Source: JAZGAE01 sp036475545 (lineage in GTDB: Bacteria; Pseudomonadota; Alphaproteobacteria; DATDPM01). Taken from it: DNA of 31,515 nucleotides. Every line of letters starts with the position of its first letter. Positions within the stretch are counted from its first letter, which is position 1. This document shows, in pieces, positions 6,359 to 15,547 of the stretch. Below the pieces are notes generated by a model. That model saw only the letters and a list, made by a program, of their open reading frames with translations. It was not told the DNA's origin and did no database searches. The DNA lies in NCBI GenBank assembly GCA_036475545.1, contig JAZGAE010000069.1, positions 1 to 31,515 of the forward strand. The letters are read 5' to 3'. The position numbers were made by a program, and so were the translations under genes.

Positions 6359-8470
6359 TCAGGCGGTCTTGGTCAGGTCCTCGCCCGTCTCCTGATCCAC
6401 GGCCTTCATGCTGAGCCTCACCTTGCCGCGGTCGTCGAAGCTCAGCACCTTGACCGTGACCATGTCACCCTCCTTGATGACGTCGGTGACCTGCTTCACC
6501 CGGTGGGGGCTGAGTTCGCTGATGTGGACGAGCCCGTCGCGCGGACCCAAGAAGTTCACGAAGGCGCCGAAGTCGACGATCTTCACCACCTTGCCCTGGT
6601 AAATAACGCCGACCTCCGGCTCGGCGACGATGTTGCGGATCCAGTCGATCGCGGCCTCAGCCGCCTTGTTGTCGACCGCCGCGACCTTGACCGTGCCGTC
6701 GTCCTCGATGTCCACCTTGGCTCCCGTGACTTCGCAAATTTCACGGATCACCTTCCCGCCGGTGCCGATGACCTCGCGGATCTTGTCCTTGGGGATATGG
6801 ATGATGGTGATGCGCGGGGCGTGCTTGCTCAATTCCTCGCGGGACATCGCCAAGGCCTTGTTCATCTCGCCGAGGACGTGGAGGCGCCCTTCGCGCGCCT
6901 GCTCGAGGGCGATGCGCATGATCTCGGCGGTGATGCCCGTGATCTTGATGTCCATCTGGAGGGAGGTCACCCCCTTCTCGGTGCCGGCCACCTTGAAGTC
7001 CATGTCGCCGAGATGGTCCTCGTCGCCAAGGATGTCGGAGAGCACCGCGTAACCGTCGGCCTCCTTGATCAGCCCCATGGCGATGCCGGCCACGGGCCGC
7101 TTGATCGGAACGCCCGCGTCCATCAGCGACAAAGACGCGCCACACACCGTGGCCATGGAGGAGGAGCCGTTCGATTCGGTGATCTCCGAAACGACGCGGG
7201 TGGTATAGGGAAAGTCCAGCTTGCTCGGAAGCATCGGGCGGATGGCGCGCCAGCCCAGCTTTCCATGGCCCACCTCGCGGCGGTTGGTGAAGCCGAACCG
7301 GCCAACCTCGCCGACCGAGTAAGGCGGAAAGTTGTAGTGCAGCAGGAAGTGCTCGCGATAGTCGCCCTCGAGCGCGTCGATGATCTGTTCGTCCTGGCCG
7401 GTCCCGAGCGTGGTCACGACCAGCGCCTGGGTCTCGCCTCGAGTAAACAGGGCGCTGCCGTGGGCCCGCGGCAGGACCTCGACCTCGCAGCTGATGGGGC
7501 GGATGTCGGTTGTGCCGCGTCCGTCGATCCGCTTGCTGGTCTTCAGGATGTTGCCGCGGACGATCTCCTTCTCGAGTTCCTTGAAAAGCCCGGGAACGGA
7601 CTCCGCATCGACCTCCTCTTCGATGAAAGCCTCCAGGATCCGCGTCCTGACCTTCGCGATCATTTCCTGGCGGACCTGTTTCGCCGTCTCGCCGTAGGCC
7701 GCGCGCAGGTCCGCCTCGGCAAGCTCGCGCACCCGATCCCTGACCGCGTCCACCCCTTCCGGCGGCCCGGGTACTTTCCAGGGCTCCTTGGCGGATGCCT
7801 CGGCCAGCTCGACGATGGCCGCGATCACGGGCTGCATCTGCTCGTGGCCGAACATGACGGCATTGAGCATGATCTCCTCGGAGAGCTCCTGCACCTCGGA
7901 TTCGACCATGATCACGCCCTGCGTGGTCCCCGCCACGACAAGGTCGAGCTCGGTGTTGGGCATTTCGTCGATTCGCGGGTTGAGCACGTACTCGCCGGCG
8001 ATGTAGCCGACCCGGAGGCCGGCGATCGGGCCCATGAAGGGTATGCCGGAGATGGTCAGCGCCGCGGACGTGCCGATCATCGCGACCATGTCCGGGTTGT
8101 TCTCCAGGTCGTGGCTCAAAACGGTGCAGACGACTTGGGTCTCGTTGCGGAAATTCGGCGCGAACAGCGGCCGGATAGGCCGGTCGATGAGGCGGGAGGT
8201 GAGAACCTCCTTTTCGGTCGGGCGGCCTTCGCGTTTGAAAAAGCCACCTGGGATCTTGCCGGCGGCGTAAGTCCTCTCCACGTAGTTGACAGTGAGCGGG
8301 AAGAAGTCGAGTCCCAGCTTGGGAGTCTTCTCCGCGACCACCGTGCACAGAACCGTGGTGCCGCCGTAGGAGACCATGACGGCACCGTCGGCCTGGCGGG
8401 CAACCCTGCCCGTCTCCAAGGCCAGCTTGCGGCCGCCCCACATGATCTCCTTGCGCGTGACGTTGAACAT
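6359..8470 (-). CDS. pnp: Polyribonucleotide nucleotidyltransferase (PNPase)
   Basis: A 703-residue phosphorolytic 3'-5' exoribonuclease, a trimeric part of the RNA degradosome. Domain order is RNase PH 1 (YAAGKIPGGFFKREGRPTE, DRPIRPLF), an alpha-helical linker, RNase PH 2 (TRGETQALVVTTLGT, then GDEDHLGDMDFKVAGT with its catalytic acidic residues), a KH domain (IREVIGTGGKVIREI, GxxG loop GTGG) and an S1 domain (GVIYQGKVVKIVDFGAFVNF). Normal length. The ATG has AAGGA ten bases upstream. It follows rpsO after 316 bases of hairpin-rich leader, as in E. coli, where pnp controls its own mRNA. Confidence 0.97.
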   Translation of the reverse strand: MFNVTRKEIMWGGRKLALETGRVARQADGAVMVSYGGTTVLCTVVAEKTPKLGLDFFPLTVNYVERTYAAGKIPGGFFKREGRPTEKEVLTSRLIDRPIRPLFAPNFRNETQVVCTVLSHDLENNPDMVAMIGTSAALTISGIPFMGPIAGLRVGYIAGEYVLNPRIDEMPNTELDLVVAGTTQGVIMVESEVQELSEEIMLNAVMFGHEQMQPVIAAIVELAEASAKEPWKVPGPPEGVDAVRDRVRELAEADLRAAYGETAKQVRQEMIAKVRTRILEAFIEEEVDAESVPGLFKELEKEIVRGNILKTSKRIDGRGTTDIRPISCEVEVLPRAHGSALFTRGETQALVVTTLGTGQDEQIIDALEGDYREHFLLHYNFPPYSVGEVGRFGFTNRREVGHGKLGWRAIRPMLPSKLDFPYTTRVVSEITESNGSSSMATVCGASLSLMDAGVPIKRPVAGIAMGLIKEADGYAVLSDILGDEDHLGDMDFKVAGTEKGVTSLQMDIKITGITAEIMRIALEQAREGRLHVLGEMNKALAMSREELSKHAPRITIIHIPKDKIREVIGTGGKVIREICEVTGAKVDIEDDGTVKVAAVDNKAAEAAIDWIRNIVAEPEVGVIYQGKVVKIVDFGAFVNFLGPRDGLVHISELSPHRVKQVTDVIKEGDMVTVKVLSFDDRGKVRLSMKAVDQETGEDLTKTA

Positions 8471-8786
8471 TATCTCTCTATCCTTTCACATCGGACATCT
8501 CTGGTGCGTCCCGTCGCGGCGGGCGCCTCGTGGCGCCTCCACACCGCCGCCGAAGGGGCGCGGCGAGCGATCCCGCCAAAACAACGCCCATATCGGTTGC
8601 CAGGCCCGGTTCGGACGCCGTCCCGACCCTCGACACCCGAACCGGCGCGGCCCCAAGCCGGCCTCCGGGTACTTGCTGCGGCGGCGGGCACCTGTGGCCG
8701 ATTTCCGCGCGCCTCGGGCCCCATCGCCGGCGCCCACTCGCCCCGACCGGGCCCTGGCAATGCCCGGGACAAGGAGAGCGGCTCCC
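8471..8786 (-). promoter_or_regulatory. rpsO-pnp intergenic leader with two stem-loops
   Basis: This 316-base stretch has no gene. On the minus strand it holds a 9-bp inverted repeat (CCGGTTCGG at 8637-8645 with CCGAACCGG at 8606-8614, 22-base loop) and, close to pnp, a hairpin GGCGCC-ACGA-GGCGCC (near 8530). In E. coli the matching region carries the pnp promoter and an RNase III hairpin through which PNPase represses its own synthesis. A similar use here is inference. I see no convincing rpsO terminator with a T run and no strong promoter. Confidence 0.4.
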
Positions 8787-9056
8787 TTAACGCCGCAGCC
8801 CCAATCGCTTGATCAAGCTTGTGTAGCGATCCTGATCCGTGCGCTTGAGGTAATCCAGGAGGCGTCGTCGCTGGCCGACCATGAGCAGGAGCCCGTGCCG
8901 CGAATGATGGTCCTTCCTGTGGGTGTTCAGATGCTCGGTGAGGTTGCGGATGCGTTCGCTCAAGATCGCGACCTGGACCTCGGGAGAGCCGGTGTCGTCT
9001 TCCTTGACGCGGTATTCCTTGACCAGCTCCAGCTTCCGCTCGGCGGCAATCGACAT
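8787..9056 (-). CDS. rpsO: 30S ribosomal protein S15
   Basis: An 89-residue primary 16S rRNA-binding protein of the small-subunit platform. The family signature is complete: DTGSPEVQVAILSERI, LTEHLNTHRKDHHSRHGLL and RRRLLDYLK. Exact family length. It lies 18 bases after truB and upstream of pnp, the standard truB-rpsO-pnp order. An AAGGA precedes the ATG. Confidence 0.98.
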   Translation of the reverse strand: MSIAAERKLELVKEYRVKEDDTGSPEVQVAILSERIRNLTEHLNTHRKDHHSRHGLLLMVGQRRRLLDYLKRTDQDRYTSLIKRLGLRR

Positions 9057-9074
9057 CGTCCTTATTCCTTCGGC

Positions 9075-10004
9075 TTACAGGTTGAAAACCCGCACCGGGC
9101 GGAGCTTCCCCTTGTCGAAACGGGCCACCGCCACCGGCTTGCCGGAAGACATGGCGCAAACGGACGTTCCTGGGTGCAATCCGTCGATGCGTTCAACGTC
9201 CGACGCCCGAAGCATCGGAACGGGCCTTCCGCTCCGCAGCCAACGGGCCTCGGTCTCGGTCAAGGCCAGTGCCGGGATGTCGACCAGCGCGGTCTCGATC
9301 GGGAGCAAGTGCTCGAATGCGCCGGCACTATGCCCCAGCGCACCAACAGAATCTAGAGAAATCGCCTGCCCCTCCGTGAACGGGCCGACGGCGGTGCGGC
9401 GCAGCGCCACGATATGGGCGAACGCCCCCAAGCTCTGCCCAAGGTCGCGCGCCAGCGCCCGCATGTACGTCCCCTTGCCGCATTCGACCTCGAAGGTGGC
9501 GTGATCGTCGTCGTCCATGCACACCAATTCGATCAGGTCGATTCGAACCACGCGCGGGGCGAGCGCGAAGCTCTCGTTGGCGCGCGCGAGCGCATAGGCC
9601 CGCTGGCCTTCCACCTTCACCGCCGAGTAAGTGGGCGGGATCTGCTCGATCTCGCCGAGGAACCGAGCCAACTCCGCCCTGATTTCGGCCTCGCCCGGGC
9701 GCACCGGGCTCTCCGCGGTCACCTCGCCGTCGGCGTCGTCGGTGTCGCGGGCCTCGCCCCAGCGCACCGTGAAGCGGTAGGCCTTGGTTCCGTCCATCAC
9801 GTAGGCCACGGTTTTGGTCGCCTCGCCCAGGGCGATCGGAAGAACCCCGCTCGCGAGCGGGTCGAGGGTGCCGCCGTGGCCGGCCTTGGTGGCGCCGGTG
9901 AGCCTCCGTACGCGGGCCACGACCCGGGCCGACGTCGTGCCCTTCGGCTTGTCGATGACGAGCCAGCCGTGGATCGGCCGATCGGGCCGCCGTCTATTAC
10001 TCAT
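9075..10004 (-). CDS. truB: tRNA pseudouridine(55) synthase TruB
   Basis: A 309-residue enzyme that makes pseudouridine 55 in the T-loop of tRNAs. The catalytic motif HGGTLDPLASGVL contains D48. The N-terminal GWLVIDKPKGTTSA and the later YTYMRALARDLG-like segment (KGTYMRALARDLG) are typical. The C-terminal 80 residues look like the PUA-type RNA-binding tail. The start overlaps the rbfA stop by 8 bases, indicating translational coupling. Confidence 0.96.
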   Translation of the reverse strand: MSNRRRPDRPIHGWLVIDKPKGTTSARVVARVRRLTGATKAGHGGTLDPLASGVLPIALGEATKTVAYVMDGTKAYRFTVRWGEARDTDDADGEVTAESPVRPGEAEIRAELARFLGEIEQIPPTYSAVKVEGQRAYALARANESFALAPRVVRIDLIELVCMDDDDHATFEVECGKGTYMRALARDLGQSLGAFAHIVALRRTAVGPFTEGQAISLDSVGALGHSAGAFEHLLPIETALVDIPALALTETEARWLRSGRPVPMLRASDVERIDGLHPGTSVCAMSSGKPVAVARFDKGKLRPVRVFNL

Positions 10005-10443
10005 CGCCAGGCGACCCCTTCTGCCGTGTCGCCTCCTGCTGCGGTTCGCCGCCCCCCTCGCCGACCAGGTCGCGCGCGACGCTCGGCCTGCGGAGCAACG
10101 CCTCGACCCGGTTGGCCTGTTCGAACGACGTGTCCAGCTCGAAACGCAGCCGCGGCGTGTACTTGAGCCGCACGCGCCGCCCCACCTGCGAGCGGAAATA
10201 GGGCGCCGCGCGGGCGAGCGCCTTCAGCAAAGCCTCCGCGTCTCCGCCACCAAACGGCGTGACGAGCACCTCGGCCTCCCTCAGATCCGGGCTCACCCGC
10301 ACCTCGGTCACCGTGATGGGCACGTCCCGCAAGTCCGGATCCGCCATCTCGCCGCGCTCGATCATGTCGGCGAGCACATGGCGAAGCTCCTCGCCGACCC
10401 GCAATTGACGCTGGGTCGGCGCCTTTCCGCGCAGTCGTGTCAT
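9997..10443 (-). CDS. rbfA: Ribosome-binding factor A
   Basis: A 148-residue KH-like protein that binds immature 30S subunits and helps 16S rRNA 5'-end maturation. Recognisable segments are QLRVGEELRHVLADMIERGEM, VTEVRVSPDLREAEVLV and RRVRLKYTPRLRFELDTSFE. A short charged tail (EGGGEPQQEATRQ) extends past the conserved core. It lies 59 bases after infB and overlaps truB. Confidence 0.95.
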   Translation of the reverse strand: MTRLRGKAPTQRQLRVGEELRHVLADMIERGEMADPDLRDVPITVTEVRVSPDLREAEVLVTPFGGGDAEALLKALARAAPYFRSQVGRRVRLKYTPRLRFELDTSFEQANRVEALLRRPSVARDLVGEGGGEPQQEATRQKGSPGDE

Positions 10444-10502
10444 TTCTTCCTCGGTGGTCTCAAGGGCGCGGGTACGCTCGGCGGCGGCAGCCCGCTGGCG
10501 CC

Positions 10503-13094
10503 CTAGATCGAGCGGGCGATCTCTTCAACCTCGAAACACTCGATGACGTCTCCGTCCTGGATGTCATGGTAGTTCTCGAGGCCGATGCCGCACTCGTAGC
10601 CTTCCTTGACTTCCTTGACCTCTTCCTTGAAGCGTTTGAGGCTTCCGATCGTTCCCTCGTAGATCACGACGCTGTCACGCAGCAGACGCACCTTCGCACC
10701 GCGGCGCACCAATCCTTCCGTGACCTTGCAGCCCCCGATCTTGCCCACCTTGCTGACGGCGAACACTTGGCGGATTTCGGCCGTGCCAAGGGTCTTTTCC
10801 CTTATGGTCGGCGCCAGCATCCCGGAGAGCGTCGCTTTGATGTCGTTGATGATGTCGTAAATGATCGAGTAGTAGCGGATCTCGACGCCGTCGCGCCGCG
10901 CCAGCTCGCGCGCCTGGGCGTTGGCGCGGACGTTGAATCCCAGGACCGTCGCATCGGAGGCAGCGGCCAGCGTCACATCCGATTCGTTGATGCCGCCGAC
11001 GCCCGAATGGAGCACGTGCACCTTGACTTCCTCGGTCTCCAGCTTGGCGAGGCTGCCGAGGATCGCCTCGACCGAACCCTGGACGTCGCCCTTGACGACA
11101 ATCGGCAGCTCCTTGGCCTCGCCGACCTGGATCTTGATGATCATCTGCTCGATGGTGCCGCGCCCGCGCGCCATGGCCTCGGCCGCGCGACGCTGGCGTT
11201 CGCGGTAGCTTGCGATCTCGCGCGCCCGAGCTTCGCTCTCGACCACGGCGAGGTCGTCCCCCGCCGAGGGCGTGCCGTTGAGACCCAGGATCTCGACCGG
11301 GACGGACGGCCCGGCCTCGTCCAGGCCGCATCCCTTGTCGTCGACGAGCGCCCGGACCCGGCCCCATTCGGGACCGGTGACGAAGATATCGCCGACCCTC
11401 AGCGTGCCCCTTTGCACCAGCGCCGTGGCAACCGGTCCGCGGCCGCGCTCCAGCTTGGCCTCGATCACGACGCCTTCCGCCGGACGATCGGGATTGGCCT
11501 TGAGTTCGAGAACCTCCGCCTGAAGCAGGATGGCCTCCTCCAGTTTCTCCAGGTTGCGGTGCTCCTTGGCGGAGACCTCGACGTCCAGCACGTCGCCACC
11601 AACCCCCTCGAGCACCACGCCGTGCTGAAGAAGCTCGTTGCGGACCCGATCCGGGTTGGCCTCCGGCTTGTCGATCTTGTTGATGGCGACGATGATCGGA
11701 ACCTTCGCCGCCTGGGCGTGGTGGATCGCCTCGATGGTCTGATCCTTGACGCCGTCGTCCGCCGCCACCACCAGCACGACGATGTCGGTGACATTGGCGC
11801 CGCGCGCGCGCATGGCCGAGAAGGCCTCGTGGCCCGGCGTATCGAGGAATGTGATTTCCCGCCCCGACTGCAGCCGGACCTTGTAGGCGCCGATATGCTG
11901 GGTGATGCCGCCGGCCTCCCCGCTCACGACGTCGGTCTCCCGGAGCGCATCCAGGAGCGAGGTCTTGCCATGATCGACGTGGCCCATAACGGTGACGACG
12001 GGCACCCGGGACTGGAGCGCCACCCCTTCGTCGGGCGCCCCCTTGAGACCAATCTCCACGTCCGCTTCGCTAACGCGTTTGACCTTGTGGCCGAACTCGG
12101 CGGCAATGAGTTCCGCGGTATCGCCGTCGATCAACTGGTTGATGGTGGCCATCATCCCCATCTTCATGAGCGCCTTGACCACGTCGGCGCCGCGTTCGGC
12201 CATGCGGTTGGACAGTTCCTGCACCGTGATCATCTCCGGCACCACCACATCGCGCCTGACCTTCCCCACCGGCTCCGTCTTGGCGGCGCGGACTTTCTCC
12301 TTCTCCCTCTCCTTCTCACGGGCGCGCCGGACCGCGGCAAGGCTACGCATACGTTCCTGGGCGCCGCCTTCCAAGGCCTGGGCGATGGTAAGTTTTCCTT
12401 CCCGCCGGCGCCGCTCTTCGCGCCTCTCGGAGGCAGGCCGACGCGGCTCCGCCCGACCGCGCCGCGGCCGCGCTTCCTCTTCGGCCCCCGGTTCTGCCGT
12501 GGCCCGGGCATCCGAGAGGGGCTTTTCCTCCTCGCCGGGCTCTTGCCGCTTCACGGCTTCCTTGGCCAGCTTTTGGGCCTCGGTCTCCTCGGCGAGCTTG
12601 CGGGTGCCCTCCTCCTCGGCCGCCTGCCTGCGGGCCTCTTCCTCGTCGGCCTTGGTTTTCGCTTCCTCGGCGGCTCGGCGCTCGGCGGCCTCGACCGCCT
12701 CATGGCGGGCCTCTTCCTCCACCGCTTTGGCGTCGTGCAGGGCGCGGGCGCGTCCCTCCTTCTCCTCCTCCGTGAGCGCCCTCAACATCACCGGCTGGCG
12801 CAGCTTGGCCGCCCGTTCGGTCGCCGCGGACTCGGGCTCGCGCGCCGGCTCAGGGGCTTTCGCCGTCGCCGACTCCGGTGCTAACCCGCTTTCGATAGCG
12901 ACCTCGCGCATGCCGCCGCCGTCGGCCGGGGCGTAGGTGCGCTTGCGCTTGACCTCGACCGTCACGGCGCGGGAGCGGCCATGAGAGAAGCTTTGCCGGA
13001 CCTGGCCGGTCTCGACCGTCTTCTTGAGCTCAAGCCGTCCCGGCCTGGACAAGCGCCGGGTCTTGTTCGTTTCCTGTTCGTTGCTGCTCGACAT
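10503..13094 (-). CDS. infB: Translation initiation factor IF-2
   Basis: An 863-residue GTPase that places initiator tRNA on the 30S subunit. The order is an N-terminal alphaproteobacterial basic segment (LELKKTVETGQVRQSFSHGRS), a long alanine/glutamate/arginine-rich, probably helical linker (about residues 65-270), the conserved IF2 N domain (ITVQELSNRMAERGADVVKALM), the G domain with GHVDHGKT (371-378), DTPGHE and NKID, then domains II-IV ending in the fMet-tRNA-binding region. Length is normal for the class. It sits in the nusA-infB operon. Confidence 0.97.
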   Translation of the reverse strand: MSSSNEQETNKTRRLSRPGRLELKKTVETGQVRQSFSHGRSRAVTVEVKRKRTYAPADGGGMREVAIESGLAPESATAKAPEPAREPESAATERAAKLRQPVMLRALTEEEKEGRARALHDAKAVEEEARHEAVEAAERRAAEEAKTKADEEEARRQAAEEEGTRKLAEETEAQKLAKEAVKRQEPGEEEKPLSDARATAEPGAEEEARPRRGRAEPRRPASERREERRRREGKLTIAQALEGGAQERMRSLAAVRRAREKEREKEKVRAAKTEPVGKVRRDVVVPEMITVQELSNRMAERGADVVKALMKMGMMATINQLIDGDTAELIAAEFGHKVKRVSEADVEIGLKGAPDEGVALQSRVPVVTVMGHVDHGKTSLLDALRETDVVSGEAGGITQHIGAYKVRLQSGREITFLDTPGHEAFSAMRARGANVTDIVVLVVAADDGVKDQTIEAIHHAQAAKVPIIVAINKIDKPEANPDRVRNELLQHGVVLEGVGGDVLDVEVSAKEHRNLEKLEEAILLQAEVLELKANPDRPAEGVVIEAKLERGRGPVATALVQRGTLRVGDIFVTGPEWGRVRALVDDKGCGLDEAGPSVPVEILGLNGTPSAGDDLAVVESEARAREIASYRERQRRAAEAMARGRGTIEQMIIKIQVGEAKELPIVVKGDVQGSVEAILGSLAKLETEEVKVHVLHSGVGGINESDVTLAAASDATVLGFNVRANAQARELARRDGVEIRYYSIIYDIINDIKATLSGMLAPTIREKTLGTAEIRQVFAVSKVGKIGGCKVTEGLVRRGAKVRLLRDSVVIYEGTIGSLKRFKEEVKEVKEGYECGIGLENYHDIQDGDVIECFEVEEIARSI

Positions 13095-13129
13095 GTAAAA
13101 CCAGACTTCCTTCGTCTTTCGACCGTTCG

Positions 13130-13825
13130 TTAACCCTCAACCCTCCGGCGGGCCACCCGCCTCGAATCAGCCGCGGCGCGCGGGCCGGATTCGGCGGCGG
13201 CGCGAAATCCCGCGAGGCGCGAAGCCTCCCGCAACAGCCGCTCCGCGAGGCGGCCCGGGGCGAGCGCCGCATACGCCAACGGGTCGCGCCCAAGGGCGGA
13301 TCCAAGCTCGGTCCCGCTCAACAGGGTAACCAGCGGCAGGTGCGGCGCCAGGGCATGCAGGCGGGTGGTACCTCCCGCCGCGCCCGCAGCCACCAGAACG
13401 GCGGCCTTGCCCGCCTTCAGCGTGGCGCGCACCTTCTCCGATCCCACCGCGACCTGCCCCGATCGTCGCGCTAACCCAAGGGTCTCCAGGCAGCGCTGTG
13501 CCAGCAGCGCCTCTACCCGGTCCGCCAGATCGGCCGGGGCTTCGGTGTGGCGCCGCGCCGCTTTGGCGAAAAGCCCTTTGGCGCAGGCGGCGTCCACTAT
13601 ATCGCGCCGCGCCGTCAACCACAAACCCCGGCCCGGCAGCGTTTCCGCCACGTCCGGGACGACCACGCCATCGGGTCCGAGGACGAACCGGACGAGCTCG
13701 TCCTTGGGCCGCACGTCACCCGTGACGATGCATCGGCGCCGTGTCTCGACGCGCCAGGAGTCTCGGCGGCCACGGCCACGGCCCGCCCCCGCGGCGCCAG
13801 CCGCCTCGTTCCCCGCCTCGGCCAT
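13130..13825 (-). CDS. YlxR-L7Ae fusion RNA-binding protein
   Basis: About 231 residues with two RNA-binding modules. The N-terminal YlxR/DUF448 domain has RRCIVTGDVRPKDELVRFV and LPGRGLWL. The C-terminal L7Ae/YlxQ-like domain has LGLARRSGQVAVGSEKV and KAGKAAVLVAAGAAGGT. In many bacteria these are separate genes (ylxR, ylxQ) between nusA and infB; alphaproteobacteria commonly fuse them. YlxR has been linked to RNase P and to transcription control, but a firm role is not established. The ATG at 13825 has GGGAGG five bases upstream and follows the nusA stop by 34 bases; an upstream extension to 13945 would overlap nusA and is unlikely. The tail is arginine-rich. Confidence 0.88.
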   Translation of the reverse strand: MAEAGNEAAGAAGAGRGRGRRDSWRVETRRRCIVTGDVRPKDELVRFVLGPDGVVVPDVAETLPGRGLWLTARRDIVDAACAKGLFAKAARRHTEAPADLADRVEALLAQRCLETLGLARRSGQVAVGSEKVRATLKAGKAAVLVAAGAAGGTTRLHALAPHLPLVTLLSGTELGSALGRDPLAYAALAPGRLAERLLREASRLAGFRAAAESGPRAAADSRRVARRRVEG

Positions 13826-13859
13826 GCCCGCCTCCCACATGGGCCAAACCACTCCGATA

Positions 13860-15509
13860 TCAAGTTTCCGGCGCGGCAGGGGGCGGTTCCTCGCCCGCAG
13901 CCGGGCCCGCTGCCTCTGGGCCCTCCCCGGCCGCCTCTTCACCACCGGCCTCGGCGCCCGCTTCGCCGGAAACCTCGGTGCCCTCTTCGCCGGCGGTGGT
14001 CTCTTCCCCTTCGAACCAGTGGGCGCGGGCGGCCATGATGATCTTGTCCGCCTCCTCGCCGATCAACTTGATCTCGCCCAAAACCTCCTGCAACTCGTCG
14101 CTGGCGAGGTCGGCCAGATTGTCGAGGGTCTTGATCCCGGCCTCGCCCAGCTGCACCGACATCGCCGGCGTCAGCCCCTCCAGCGCCGCCACCTCTTCGG
14201 CCACGCCGAGTTCGCGCCAGCGCCGGGTCAATGCCTCCTGCTGCTCCTCGATGAAGGCACGGCCGCGGGCCTGCAACTCCTCGGAGATGTCCTGGTCGAA
14301 GCCTTCGATCTCCACTAGGTCCTTGATCGGCACGAACGCCACCTCCTCGACCGAGGAAAAGCCTTCAGTGACCAGCAAGTGCGCGATCACGTCGTCGACA
14401 TCGAGCGCTTCGATGAACATCTGCGAGCACGTGCGGAACTCTTCCGAACGCCGCTCGGACTCCTCGGCCTCGGTCAGAATGTCTATGTCCCACCCGGTAA
14501 GCTGCGAAGCCAGCCGGACGTTCTGGCCGCGCCGGCCGATGGCGAGGCTCAACTGATCGTCGGGGACGATGACCTCGATGCGATGGGTGTCCTCGTCCAG
14601 AACCACCTTGGTGACCTCGGCCGGGGCCAGCGCGTTGACGACGAAGGTGGCGATGTCGGGCGACCACGGAATGATGTCGATCTTCTCGCCCTGGAGTTCG
14701 CTTACCACGGCCTGGACACGGCTGCCCCGCATGCCCACGCAGGCGCCCACCGGATCGATGCTGGAGTCGTTGGACAGCACGCCGATCTTGGCCCGGCTTC
14801 CGGGGTCGCGGGCGACGGCCTTGATCTCGATGATTCCGTCATAAACCTCGGGGACCTCCTGCGCGAACAGCTTGGCCATGAACTGCGGGTGGGCGCGGGA
14901 GAGGAAGATCTGCGGCCCCCGCAGCTCCTCCCGTACGTCGTAGATGTAGGCGCGCACGCGGTCGCCGCGGTGAAAGGTTTCGCGGGCGAGCAACTCGTCG
15001 CGGCGGACGATGGCCTCGCCGCGGCCTAGGTCGACGATGACGTTGCCGAACTCGACCCGCTTGACGATTCCGTTGACGATCTCGCCGCCCCGGTCCTTGT
15101 ATTCCTGGTATTGGCGCTGGCGCTCCGCCTCGCGGACCTTCTGGACGATCACCTGCTTGGCCGTCTGGGCCGCGATGCGGCCGAAGTCGATGGGCGGCAG
15201 GGGCTCGCTGATGAAGTCGCCGATCTGGGCGTCGGGGTTGCGCTCCCTGGCCTCCTCCGGAGAGATCTGGGTGGCCTCGTTCTCCACCGGCTCCGCTACC
15301 TCGAGAACGCGGTGCAGGGCAATCTTGCCGGTGTCGCGGTCGATCTCGGCGCGAATGTCGTATTCGTGGCCGTATTTGGAGCGACCGGCCTTTTGAATCG
15401 CCAGCTCCATCGCCTCGAGCACCTCCTCGCGATCGATGCCTTTCTCGCGGGCGACGGCGTCGGCCACTTGAACGAGCTCCATGCGGCCATGTTCTGTTGC
15501 GGTTTCCAT
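13860..15509 (-). CDS. nusA: Transcription termination/antitermination factor NusA
   Basis: A 549-residue RNA polymerase-binding factor controlling pausing, intrinsic termination and antitermination. Domain order is an N-terminal domain (MELVQVADAVAREKGIDREEVLEAM), S1 (GEIVNGIVKRVEFGNVIVDLG), KH1 and KH2 (CVGMRGSRVQAVVSELQGEKIDII; LAIGRRGQNVRLASQLTGW), then two C-terminal helix-hairpin-helix acidic repeats and a 40-residue Glu/Ala-rich tail. The ATG at 15509 is preceded by AAGGAGGAAGG, lies 38 bases after the rimP stop and avoids an overlap that an upstream start would need. The ATG at 15482 is the E. coli-like start but has no ribosome-binding site. Confidence 0.96.
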   Translation of the reverse strand: METATEHGRMELVQVADAVAREKGIDREEVLEAMELAIQKAGRSKYGHEYDIRAEIDRDTGKIALHRVLEVAEPVENEATQISPEEARERNPDAQIGDFISEPLPPIDFGRIAAQTAKQVIVQKVREAERQRQYQEYKDRGGEIVNGIVKRVEFGNVIVDLGRGEAIVRRDELLARETFHRGDRVRAYIYDVREELRGPQIFLSRAHPQFMAKLFAQEVPEVYDGIIEIKAVARDPGSRAKIGVLSNDSSIDPVGACVGMRGSRVQAVVSELQGEKIDIIPWSPDIATFVVNALAPAEVTKVVLDEDTHRIEVIVPDDQLSLAIGRRGQNVRLASQLTGWDIDILTEAEESERRSEEFRTCSQMFIEALDVDDVIAHLLVTEGFSSVEEVAFVPIKDLVEIEGFDQDISEELQARGRAFIEEQQEALTRRWRELGVAEEVAALEGLTPAMSVQLGEAGIKTLDNLADLASDELQEVLGEIKLIGEEADKIIMAARAHWFEGEETTAGEEGTEVSGEAGAEAGGEEAAGEGPEAAGPAAGEEPPPAAPET

Positions 15510-15547
15510 CCTTCTTCCGGCCTTCCTCCTTGCGTCCTCCGGATCCG

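Noticed and set aside
6503..8812. Very long plus-strand open frame (about 769 codons) opposite pnp
   Set aside because: Mirror of PNPase codons; no domain, no ribosome-binding site, and pnp on the other strand is complete.
10437..12884. Very long plus-strand open frame (about 815 codons) opposite infB
   Set aside because: Antisense of IF-2; leucine/glycine/aspartate-rich shadow composition without motifs.
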